Below are positions 55,187 to 64,000 of a stretch of 64,000 bases of DNA, piece by piece (position 1 is the stretch's first letter; every line of letters begins with the position of its first letter). Location of the stretch: contig OZ023190.1 in NCBI GenBank assembly GCA_963995505.1, positions 3,366,516 to 3,430,515 on the forward strand, written 5' to 3'. This DNA is from Hypericum androsaemum (taxonomy: Eukaryota; Streptophyta; Magnoliopsida; Malpighiales; Hypericaceae). The translations under genes were made by a program, and so were the position numbers. The notes beneath the pieces are model-generated. The model made no database searches. It had not been told where the DNA came from and saw only the letters and a program-made list of their open reading frames with translations.

Positions 55187-55914
55187 GGGAAAAGTCCATT
55201 TTAGTACCCTGTGGTATCGCCCAAAATCACTTTAGTACCCTGTGGTAAAAAACCGATCAATCGAGTCATACTTATTCCAATTAACATCAAAAAGGTCCTC
55301 GGGCAGCTGCCCAGACCTGCCCGAACCTACCCGAACCCTGCCCGAACTACGTGGCCAGCCACGTCACCAAAGGAGGACGCGGAGGAGGAAGAGGAGGAGG
55401 AGGAGGAGGAGGAGGACGCGGAGGAGGAGGAGGAGGACGCGGAGAGGTGGAGGAGGAGGAGGAGGAGGATGCAGAGGAGGAGGAGGAGGAGGCAGAGGAG
55501 GAGGAGGACGCGGAGGAGGAGGACGAGGAGGAGAGCGGAGGAGGAGGACGCGGAGAGGTGGAGGACGCGGAGAGGTGGAGGAGGACGCGGAGGAGGAGAA
55601 GGAGGAGGAGGATGCGGAGGAGGAGGAGGAGGAGAAGGAGGACGCGGAGGAGGAGGACGCGGAGGGGAGGAGGAGGCGGAGGGGAGGAGGGAAGGAGATG
55701 GATGTCCACATGGCGCCACGCCATCAAAATTTGGTGACGTGGCTGGCCACGTAGTTCGGGCAGGGTTCGGGTAGGTTCCGGCAGGTCCGGGCAGCTGCCC
55801 GAGGACCTTTTTGATGTTAATTGGAATAAGTATGACTCGATTGATCGGTTTTTTACCACAGGGTACTAAAGTAATTTTGGGCGATACTACAGGGTACTAA
55901 AGTAGACTTTTCCC
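55187..55914. mobile_element. Long inverted-repeat MITE with purine-rich tandem core
   Basis: Two 185-bp arms (55187-55371 and 55730-55914) are about 97% identical by eye and face each other. Ends read GGGAAAAGTC. TTTTTATT (8 bp) flanks both sides. Between the arms, about 358 bp is almost pure GGA/GAC/GCG repeat on the plus strand, with units like GAGGAGGACGCGGAGG. Every reading frame is open through it and gives Glu/Arg/Gly- or Pro/Ser-rich strings, so those ORFs are composition artefacts. Arm text (TTAGTACCCTGTGGT, CGGGCAGCTGCCC, ACGTGGC) relates it to the elements at 20555 and 12370. Confidence 0.85.
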
Positions 55915-55935
55915 TTTTTATTTATATATAAATTT

Positions 55936-56310
55936 TGAGTACGAGTTTTGGTTTGGGAACAACAACTTCTTATTCAAGAGTCTGATTGAGTTGATTCAAG
56001 TTGTTTTGCGAAGGTGGGACATATATCTACAACTTTTTAGTTCATAACTTCTCCAAATTCGGAGTGTAAGAATGTCAAAAATATATTTGAAGTCAATAGT
56101 CGAGCGAGTTACGAGTACGAGCTTCGATTTGGGAGCCACAACTTCTTATTCCGGAGTCCGATTGAGTTGATTCAAGTTGCTTTGTGAAGCTAGGACATAT
56201 ATCTACAACTTTTTAGTTTATGACTTCTCCAAATTCGGAGTGTAAGAATGTCAAAAATATATTTGAAATTAATAGTCGAGCGAGTTACGAGTACGAGTTT
56301 CATTATTACT
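55936..56310. repeat. Tandem ~176-bp repeat, two copies and a fragment
   Basis: A unit beginning GAGTACGAG starts near 55936 and again near 56112, and a third begins near 56288 but stops after ~15 bp. The two full copies are roughly 90% alike, sharing TTGAGTTGATTCAAGTTG and CTCCAAATTCGGAGTGTAAG. The length is satellite-like but there is no longer array here. Confidence 0.8.
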
Positions 56311-56886
56311 TTTTAGTTTATGACTTTTTAGTTTTAATTTTCATAATTTTTTTTAAATTTTGTTAAAGATAAGATCTGTTTAGTTAATCACAAAAATATT
56401 ATCCAAAAATATCTATTTTTAACGAATAACATTATGCCAAGTAGAACTAGATAGATAAATAAGTAGAGAGAAAAAAAAGAGTTATGTGGCCAAACAACCG
56501 CTCGCGAGCGGCGATCGGGTGAGGAGCATCGCTCGACCGCTCCTCCCCTTTTCCTTTTTAGTTGTTTTTTAAATAATAATAAACAAACCATCCGTGCGAG
56601 CAAACGCTCGCTGTTGCGGGTCGTCTAAAGGAACACACCGATGGGATGTTCCACCCTTCTTATGGCCCGAGAAGGGAGGAGCAACAAGCGACGCATTCTC
56701 AGACAAGGGCGACGAAAAAGGTGCAGCACCTCACCGCCGAATGCCGCTTCGCAGTATGTCAGTTCAAACACCGGTGATCTTAACAAACATACAGAATTCT
56801 GACAGCAATTAAAGAGATACTTAACAGCATATACAGAAACCATGCTTATGAGTGGAAGCACCACAATCTGCACATCCTTCATTCAA
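56311..56886. other. Spacer
   Basis: No gene. A CGCTCGCGAGCG palindrome near 56499 and related CTCGCTGTTGCGGG DNA near 56606 are the only notable features. Confidence 0.45.
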
Positions 56887-57817
56887 CCTCTGTTGTCAAT
56901 GGCGGATAGTGCCGCGTAGCGGCGACCCTCTAAAATGCTATAGCGGCATAGCGGATAGCGGGATAGCTGCTATTGCAAAGACTAAAAATCAGTGTATAAA
57001 ATAAATATAAATACTCAAAATAGAAAAATACACAGTTAAAGAGACCATCATACTTAATAATTATAGTCTAAAAGCAATCAAAGATTCAAAATAACATCCA
57101 AACAAAATGACAATTAAATTTTAAGAGATTCAAAATAACATCAATCAAGATTGGTTAGTCTAGATTGGTGTCTAGTAAGTCTTTCAGGTTCGTTAGCCCC
57201 AATTGCATCACCAACTACATCCAAGTTAAGCCATCTTCTCCCAGGACCAAATTACCTAATATCCAGAGAAAAAAACATGAGCAAAAACCAGCAGCTAATT
57301 ACCCAATACCCAGTGAAGAAAACAAGAGGAAAAACCAGTAGCTAATTACCCAATACCTATTAACCCAACACACATAGTAGGCAATTACCCAGAAGTTATC
57401 CAAACCCAAGAACGCAGACAACAGCTAAAAAAAGAAATAGGTACTTACCCAATACCCAAGGCAACGTCGGAGGGAGAGAGGACTTGTCCCGGCGAGGGTT
57501 TTTTGACGAGTTACTTCCCGACGATTTTCTTCTTTGTCCAAGGCGAGCCAAAAGTTATAAAATGGGAGAGAGAGAGGAAGAGAGGTGGAGAGAAGGTGTT
57601 GAATGCCTAAAAATTAGGGTATCCCCATCTTAATTGGGTCAAAATTACCTATATACCCTCAATGAATAAATTTTTTTTAAAAATTAGGGGCATTTAAGGG
57701 ATTTCATCGCATAGCTAAGATAGCGGCCGCTAAACTGCTATTTGGCCGCTATAGCGGCCGCTACGGCCCGTAACGTTTAACAGCCCCATAGCGTAGCGAG
57801 AGGGGTGGATTCCACGC

Positions 57818-58090
57818 TGTTAGGGATTGTTCCAAATTCCTAATTAGAGTAGGGCCCTATTTCCTGATCAGAATAGAGTGCTAGTCTCCTATATATATAC
57901 GGCCTATGCCTAGGTCTTATTTGTACTAGTTGAGAGTTGTGAGGTAGAGAGAACCCTCACGGAGGCCTTGTAACCGATTGGACTCACATAGTGGACGAGT
58001 CTCCTTTGCCCGTGGTTTTCTCCCCGTTTTGGGGTTTCCACGTAATTCTTGTGTCTCGTGTTTTACTCGTTTCGATCTTTTTTCTCAACA
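57818..58090 (+). repeat. 5' LTR of the copia element
   Basis: 273 bp, TGTTAGGG...CTCAACA. It contains a TATATATAC TATA-like block near 57891-57899, with a presumed start site downstream. The 3' partner is at 63372-63644. Confidence 0.95.
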
Positions 58091-58510
58091 ATTGGTATCA
58101 AAGCTAGATCTGAGTTTCGAGTATTCGAGTATTGACACAAAATAAAATGTAATAGTAACCGATTTGGGGGAAATTTGGGATTTAGGGTTTTGACACCCTT
58201 GGAGTTGCCGCCGCCGCGTCCGACCGCCCCACCGTCGCCTAGAGGAGGCGACCGCCCCAGAGCTCGGGAAGAAGAAACGAACCCAAGCTCGCCGCTGCTC
58301 GCCGTCGTTCCTCCGGTCGCTGCGAAGAGAGTAGAAGAAACGAAAAAAAAGACGGGAGAGAGAAAAAGGGAGTTTTGGGTTTTTTAAAAATTACTATTCC
58401 CGAGTTGACTTGGTCAACAGTTTGACTAGTTGACCAAAAGTCAACTGTTTTGGCTGATTTTATTTTTCTAACCTGTTTTGAGCAGTTTTCTTGGTTCGAG
58501 TTATTTCAGG

Positions 58511-61500
58511 ATGACTTCGATGAAGTACGAGATTCCTCAGTTGACGAGGAAAACTAATTTTTCCCTGTGGCAGGTCAAGATGCGTGCTATTCTGACACAT
58601 TTAGAGCTGGATGAGACTCTACTTGATGAAAAGTTGATGCCTTCGAGTTGGGATAATGTTGAAGGAGACAATAGCTTCCAGTTGCATCTGTCAGATGATA
58701 TTTTGCGGGACGTGTTGAAGGAGACAATAGCTTCCTCATTATGGGCAAAGCTTGAAATGTTGTGCATGCCCAAGAGTTTGACCAACAAACTGTGCTTGAA
58801 GCAACGACTGTTTTCTATCCGGATGCAAGAAGATAAGTCTGCTCACGACCACCTTAATGAATTTAAGGATATAGTGGCTGATCTTAGAACTCTGGATGTG
58901 AAATATGACGATGAAGATCTTGCTTTATTGTTATTGTGCTCGTTGCCTGCTTCTTATCAGCAATTCAGACATACTCTGTTGTTCAGCCATGATACTCTGA
59001 GTTGGGATAATGTTCATGATTCGCTCTTGGAGAAAGAGAGAATTGATAAGCACACTGTGAGTTCCTCTGAAAATAGCCAAGGGACTGGCTTGGTCGTGAG
59101 AGGGAGGTCTGAGGAGAGGAATGCTAAGTCTGGTTCAAGGAAGAAGAGCAGAAGCAAATCAAGGTCAAGGCACAAGGATAAGACTTGTTTCAATTGTCAT
59201 AAGGTTGGGCATATTAAATGGTTCTGTCCAGAGTTGAAGAACAAGAAGAAGGGCGAAAAGTCCAGTGCTCCGAAAGGAGAAAGTTCTGATAGCGGCAGTG
59301 CTAGTGTTGCCACCACCACTCAGAAAGAAGAATCTGATGGAGATCTTTTGTCTGTGATTGATGGGAAGTCTAAAGTTGATGCTGCTTGGGTCCTTGATTC
59401 AGCTTGTATGTTTTATATGTGTCCCATCCGGGACTGGTTTTTAACATATGAACGTGCGGAGGGTAATGTTCTGTCAGATGATATTTTGCAGGACGTGTTG
59501 AAGGAGACAATAGCTTCCTCATTATGGGCAAAGCTTGAAAAGTTGTGCATGCCCAAGAGTTTGACCAACAAACTGTGCTCGAAGCAACGACTGTTTTCTA
59601 TCTAGATGCAAGAAGATAAGTCTGCTCACGACCACCTTAATGAATTTAAGAATATAGTGGCTGATCTTAGAACTCTGGATGTGAAATATGATGATGAAGA
59701 TCTTGCATTATTGTTATTGTGCTCGTTGCCTGCTTCTTATCAGCAAGTCAGAGATACTCTGTTGTTCAGCCATGATACTCTGAGTTGGGATAATGTTCAT
59801 GATTCGCTCTTGGAGAAAGAGAGAATTGATAAGCACACTGTGAGTTCCTCTGAAAATAGCCAAGGGACTGGCTTGGTCGTGAGAGGGAGGTCTGAGGAGA
59901 GGAATGCTAAGTCTGGTTTAAGGAAGAAGAGCAGAAGCAAATCAAGATCAAGGCTCAAGGATAAGACTTATTTCAATTGTCATAAGGTTGGGCATATTAA
60001 ATGGTTCTGTCCGGAGTTGAAGAACAAGAAGAAGGGCGAAAAGTCCAGTGCTCCGAAAGGAGAAAGTTCTGATAGCGGCAGTGCTAGTGTTGCCACCACC
60101 ACTCAGAAAGAAGAATCTGATGGAGATCTTTTGTCTGTGATTGATGAGAAGTCTAAAGTTGATGTTGCTTGGGTCCTTGATTCTGCTTGTACGTTTCATA
60201 TGTGTCCCATCCAAAACTGGTTTTTAACATATGAACGTGCGGAGGGTAATGTTCTCATAGGAAATAATTTTGTTTGCAAGGTTGTTGGTATTGGCACAGT
60301 AAAGATCAAGATGCATGATGGTGTCATTCGAACCTTGACGAATGTGAGGCATATCCCTGATTTGAAGCGGAACTTGATTTCGCTGAGTACTCTTGATACA
60401 TTGGGGTACAAGTATACCGGAGAAGGTGGAGTTCTTCGTGTGAGTAAGAACTCATTAGTGCATATGAAGGCCAAGAAAGAGGTTAGAAATCTGTACGTTT
60501 TGCAGGGTTCTACAGTTACAGGGACTGCTGCTGCTGCATCTGGCTCGTTGACAGATTCTGAGAATACCTTATTGTGGCATATGCGACTTGGTCACATGAG
60601 TGAGAAAGGCATGACCGAGCTAAATAGGAGAGGATTATTATCTGGACAGCGTATTGGAAAGTTAGAATTTTGTGAGCACTGTGTGTTTGGCAAGTAGAAG
60701 AAAGTCAGTTTTCAGAAAGGTGTGTACACTACAAAGGAAAAACTTGACTATGTTCATTCTGATCTTTGGGGACCGTCTCAAGTTGCAACAAAGAATGGTT
60801 CCAAGTATATGCTGACTATTATTGATGATTATTCGAGGAATGTGTGTGCGTTCTTCTTGAAGAGCAAGGATCATGTCTTTGTCACGTTCAAGCAGTGGAA
60901 GACTATGATTGAAAAGCAGACTGGGAGAGATGTCAAGCATCTCCGCACAGACAATGGATTGGAGTTTTGCTCTAGTTGGTTTGATGAGTTCTGCAAGAAT
61001 GAGGGTATTGTCAGGCATAAGACAATCCCGGGTACACCTCAACAGAATGGAGTCGCTGAAAGAATGAACAGAACTTTGTTGGAGAAAGTTCGTTGTATGC
61101 TGTCAAATGCTGGTTTGCCTAAGTCATTTTGGGCTGAGGCTGCTTCCACTGCCTGTCACCTTGTCAATTGTTCACCTCATGCATCACTTGATGGTAAGGT
61201 ACCTGAAGAATTATGGTCTGGAAATCCTCCTAATTATGCTAATTTGAAGATATTTGGGTGTCCTGCTTATGCTCATGTGAATAATGGCAAGTTAGAGCCA
61301 AGATCTCTAAAATGTATCTTCCTTGGCTATGCTTCTGGAGTGAAGGGATACAAGTTGTGGTGTCCTGAGCTGTCTAAGGTCTTGTTGAGTAGGAATGTTA
61401 TTTTCAAAGAGACAGACATGCTGAGTAAGAGGGAGGATGTCTCTTCACCTGGTATTCTGAGTGCTCCAAGTGTGGACTTGCAAAAGTCAAAAGTGCAGGT

Positions 61501-63289
61501 GGAGTTTGATGCTGATCCAGAAGCGAGTTCCTTCCGTGATGTTGATTGCCATAGTCCTACTCATGGTGGGTTGTCTGATGAAGCTGAGAATGTTGGCACA
61601 GTTGAGAGGGAGCCAGCGTATTCTATTGCTAGAGACAGGCCCAGAAGAATTATCAGGCCTCCACAGAAGTTGGGTGAGGCTGATATTGTTGCTTTTGCCC
61701 TGAATGTGGCAGAAGAAGTTGATAGCTGTGAAGAACCGTCTAGTTACTCAGATGCTGTGAAGTCGAAAGACTCTGATAGATGGTTGGTTGCTATGGAGGA
61801 AGAGATGGAATCTCTTCACAAGAACAAGACTTGGGAGATTACTAAGCTGCCTAAGGATAAGAAGGTTGTCAGCTGCAAGTGGGTATTCAAGAAGAAGGAT
61901 GGTATACCTGGAGTTGAAGAGCCTAGATACAAGGCTAGGCTAGTGGCTAGAGGATATAGTCAGATTTCTGGTGTGGACTTTAATGAGGTATTTTCACCAG
62001 TTGTGAAGCACACCTCGATTCGTTCTCTTCTTGGTGTTGTCGCTATGCAGGATTTGGAGCTTGAACAGCTTGATGTGAAGACAGCTTTCTTGAATGGAGA
62101 GCTTGAGGAGCAGATTTATATGGCACAACCTGAGGGTTTTCATGTTGAAGGCAAAGAAGACCATGCATGCTTGTTGAAGAAGTCCTTGTATGGCCTTAAG
62201 CAGTCTCCGAGGCAGTGGTATAAAAGGTTTGATTCCTTTATGATTTCTCATGGTTATGAGAGGAGCAAGTATGATAGTTGTGTTTACCTGAAAAGGCTAC
62301 GCGACGGTTCCCAAGTGTATTTACTCCTGTATGTGGATGACATGTTAATTGCTGCCAGTAACAAAGGAGAGGTGAGAAAGCTCAAAGCTCTATTGAGTAG
62401 CGAGTTTAAGATGAAAGATTTGGGTCCTGCTAAGAAGATTCTTGGTATGGAGATTGCCAGAGATAGAGGAGCAAGGAAGTTATTTCTGAGTCAGGAGAGT
62501 TACATTGAAAAGGTACTTGACAGGTTTGATGTGACTGGTAATCCTGTGAGTACTCCTCTTGGTACACATTTTCAGCTTTCGTCTGCCTTATCTCCACAGT
62601 TAGCTGCTGAGGTCGATTACATGTCTGGTGTTCCATACTCCAATGCTGTTGGTTCTCTGATGTATGCTATGGTTTGCACACGCCCGGATTTGGCCTATGC
62701 TGTGAGTGTCGTTAGCAGGTTTATGGCAAATCCTGGAGAAGGTCATTGGAGAGCTGTGGAGTGGATTATGAGGTACTTGAAGGGTACTAAGGGCGTGTGT
62801 CTACAGTTTGGAAGCACCAATGATGGAGTTGTTGGTTTCATTGATTCAGATTATGCTGGAGACCTTGATAAGTCTAGGTCCTTGTCTGGATATATCTTCA
62901 CTCTTGGAGGATGTGCTATCAGTTGGAGAGCTTGTCTACAGGCGACAGTGGCGTTGTCTACCACTGAGGCGGAGTACATGGCTATAACTGAAGGTGTAAA
63001 GGAGGCTATCTGGTTGAAAGGTTTCTTCAGTAAAATCTGCGAGAAGCTGCAGGTCGGTACAGTGTACTGTGATAGTCAAAGTGCTATCCATCTCACGAGG
63101 GATGCTATGTATCATGAGAGGACAAAGCACATTAATGTGAGGTACCACTTCATTCGGGAGCATGTTGCTCAAGGTGACATTGTTGTGAGCAAGGTGGGTA
63201 CAAAGGACAATCCTGCAGACATGTTGACGAAGCCGCTTTCTGGTACTAAGTTCGAGCATTGTTTGGACTTGGTAGGTGTTCATGCTTGA
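58511..63289 (+). pseudogene. copia gag-pol, disrupted by an in-frame duplication and two stop codons
   Basis: One reading frame of 1,593 codons runs from ATG 58511 to the stop at 63287-63289, broken by TAG at 59603-59605 and at 60695-60697. A 783-bp segment of gag/protease is tandemly duplicated; without it the length (~1,330 codons) is normal for copia. Visible marks: zinc knuckle CX2CX4HX4C (intact in the first copy; first Cys changed to Tyr in the second), protease WVLDSAC, integrase His/Cys motif just before the second stop, then DDE region ([28 protein letters not shown]), RT with YVDDM, and RNase H with AEYMA and YCDSQSA. The pol part after 60698 is otherwise fully open to its end. It is unlikely to make a complete polyprotein without readthrough. 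Confidence 0.93.
58688..60253 (+). repeat. 783-bp tandem duplication in gag/protease
   Basis: Copy one is 58688-59470 and copy two 59471-60253, exactly 261 codons each, so frame is kept. By eye they differ at about 23 positions, many of them G-to-A or C-to-T in copy two. The junction joins ...GGTAATGTT to CTGTCAGATG with only CT of microhomology. Confidence 0.9.
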
Positions 63290-63371
63290 TGCTGATAGCC
63301 CTTAGGGGCTGGTGGTGAAGGTGGAGAAACGTTGATGTTGGAGTCATAGAATTTGGTCCAAGGTGGAGATT

Positions 63372-63644
63372 TGTTAGGGATTGTTCCAAATTCCTAATTA
63401 GAGTAGGGCTCTATTTCCTGATCAGAATAGAGTGCTAGTCTCCTATATATATACAGCCTATGCCTAGGTCTTATTTGTACTAGTTGAGAGTTGTGAGGTA
63501 GAGAGAACCCTCACGGAGGCCTTGTAACCGATTGGACTCACATAGTGGACGACTCTCCTTTGCCCGTGGTTTACTCCCCATTTTGGGGTTTCCACATAAT
63601 TCTTGTATCTCGTGTTTTACTCGTTTCGATCTTTTTTCTCAACA
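63372..63644 (+). repeat. 3' LTR of the copia element
   Basis: 273 bp without indels relative to the 5' LTR; seven substitutions counted by eye, mostly transitions. Confidence 0.95.
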
Positions 63645-63674
63645 CACGCTATAGCGCACAATTGACAACAGAGG

Positions 63675-63887
63675 GCTCAACATAGTTCCCCACTCGTATC
63701 TTCCGAAAACGCGAAGAGTAAAAAAGTGACAAATTAAAATCTCTGTTACCAAACAATGACAGAACATTGAACTGCAAGTTGATGGGAGTAACAATTGCAA
63801 GTGGTGTCAGTTCCATCATTGTAAGAGGAGGAAAAAAAACAAATAAATTGAACATGAACAAAACCTAGAAAGCATGGAATCTTCAAC
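63675..63887. other. Short spacer at right edge
   Basis: Flank of the TIR element; possibly the 3' UTR of the partial minus-strand gene. Nothing else is visible. Confidence 0.4.
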
Positions 63888-64000
63888 CTAGGCTGGAAGA
63901 GACTGCAACTTCTTGATACGTTTAAGGGCAGGCGCAACAGCACGTATCGGTTTTCTGCTTTTATTCAAAGTTCTAGCTCTAGGTTTCCACCTCTTTAGCT
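63888..64000 (-). CDS. Possible 3' end of a gene encoding a basic C-terminus (partial)
   Basis: At the right edge, a minus-strand frame stays open from the window end to TAG at 63888-63890. It encodes a strongly basic tail with motifs KRWKPRAR, NKSRKPIRAV and LKRIKKLQSLPA. The composition fits a nuclear or nucleic-acid-binding tail, but I do not recognise the family, and 37 codons open could be chance. Confidence 0.3.
   Translation of the reverse strand, partial: LKRWKPRARTLNKSRKPIRAVAPALKRIKKLQSLPA

Larger units (their letters stand above)
57818..63644 (+). mobile_element. Ty1-copia LTR retrotransposon, decayed
   Basis: 5,827 bp bounded by LTRs of 273 bp and by a perfect 5-bp target duplication CACGC (57813-57817 and 63645-63649). 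A primer site TGGTATCAAAGCTAGATC (from 58093) matches initiator Met tRNA. A purine tract AAGGTGGAGAT precedes the 3' LTR. Domain order is gag, protease, integrase, RT, RNase H, i.e. copia. Lineage looks Tork/Tnt1-like but is unassigned. LTRs differ at 7 of 273 positions by eye. Confidence 0.95.
56887..63674. mobile_element. TIR element with TAGCGG-rich ends, interrupted by a Ty1-copia element
   Basis: The 14-bp ends are perfect inverted repeats: CCTCTGTTGTCAAT (56887-56900) and ATTGACAACAGAGG (63661-63674). Both inner margins carry GCTATAGCGG / TAGCGGC / GGCCGCTAT motifs (56900-56975 and 57720-57800, and GCTATAGCGC at 63648). Without the copia insertion (57818-63644 plus one 5-bp duplication) it is about 950 bp. 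A leftover promoter-like GC region near 57460-57600 has no coding domain. Superfamily not assigned; flanking octamers (CATTCAAC / GGCTCAAC) match at only 5 of 8 positions. Confidence 0.6.

Noticed and set aside
55211..55859. Several ORFs of 115-187 codons, Glu/Arg/Gly or Pro/Ser-rich
   Set aside because: All arise from the purine-rich tandem repeat, which is open in every frame. Both strands give ORFs with identical ends because the arms are inverted copies.

Overview
This window is plant nuclear DNA, most likely from a eudicot. The genes are intron-rich and the spacers are AT-rich. Plant-type families are present: a GT14 BC10-like glycosyltransferase, an SBT2-group subtilase and a PMEI-domain protein. 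A U2 snRNA gene carries the plant USE/TATA promoter, and mobile elements fill many gaps. The species cannot be fixed from the sequence alone. There are no prokaryotic features, no CRISPR array and no clear tRNA gene.

Layout: 1-6.5 kb is a gene-free spacer with a putative solo LTR and an inverted-repeat element. 6.5-11.7 kb (+) is a GT14 glycosyltransferase. 13.6-20.1 kb (-) is an oxysterol-binding-protein-related protein. 20.5-21.4 kb is a MITE inserted at the end of a TRIM. 22.2-25.0 kb (+) is the splicing factor YJU2. 25.9-31.7 kb (-) is an SBT2.5-type subtilase. 33.0-34.7 kb holds two small non-autonomous elements. 36.2-39.8 kb (-) is mitoribosomal protein mS29/DAP3. 41.7-42.2 kb (+) is a single-exon PMEI-domain protein. 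42.5-43.5 kb is a Pack-MULE-like element carrying a broken GCK-domain fragment. 45.8-49.7 kb (+) is a TBC (Rab-GAP) protein. 50.3-50.5 kb (-) is a complete U2 snRNA gene. 52.0-54.0 kb (-) is a HERPUD-like ER membrane protein. 55.2-55.9 kb is a long inverted-repeat element with a purine-rich core. 56.9-63.7 kb is a TIR element split by a Ty1-copia retrotransposon. The last ~110 bases may be the 3' end of another minus-strand gene.

The genes are independent transcription units, as is usual in plants. I rebuilt seven multi-exon CDS by matching splice sites to protein-family continuity; each closes in frame (390, 400, 318, 819, 455, 814 and 284 aa). Two themes stand out. First, four of the 43 coding introns use GC-AG borders. 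Second, several small elements share GGG...CCC-like ends and 8-9 bp target duplications, pointing to an active Mutator-like MITE family. The most testable regulatory observation is an exact ER-stress element (CCAAT-N9-CCACG) upstream of the HERPUD-like gene. All residue and base counts were made by eye.
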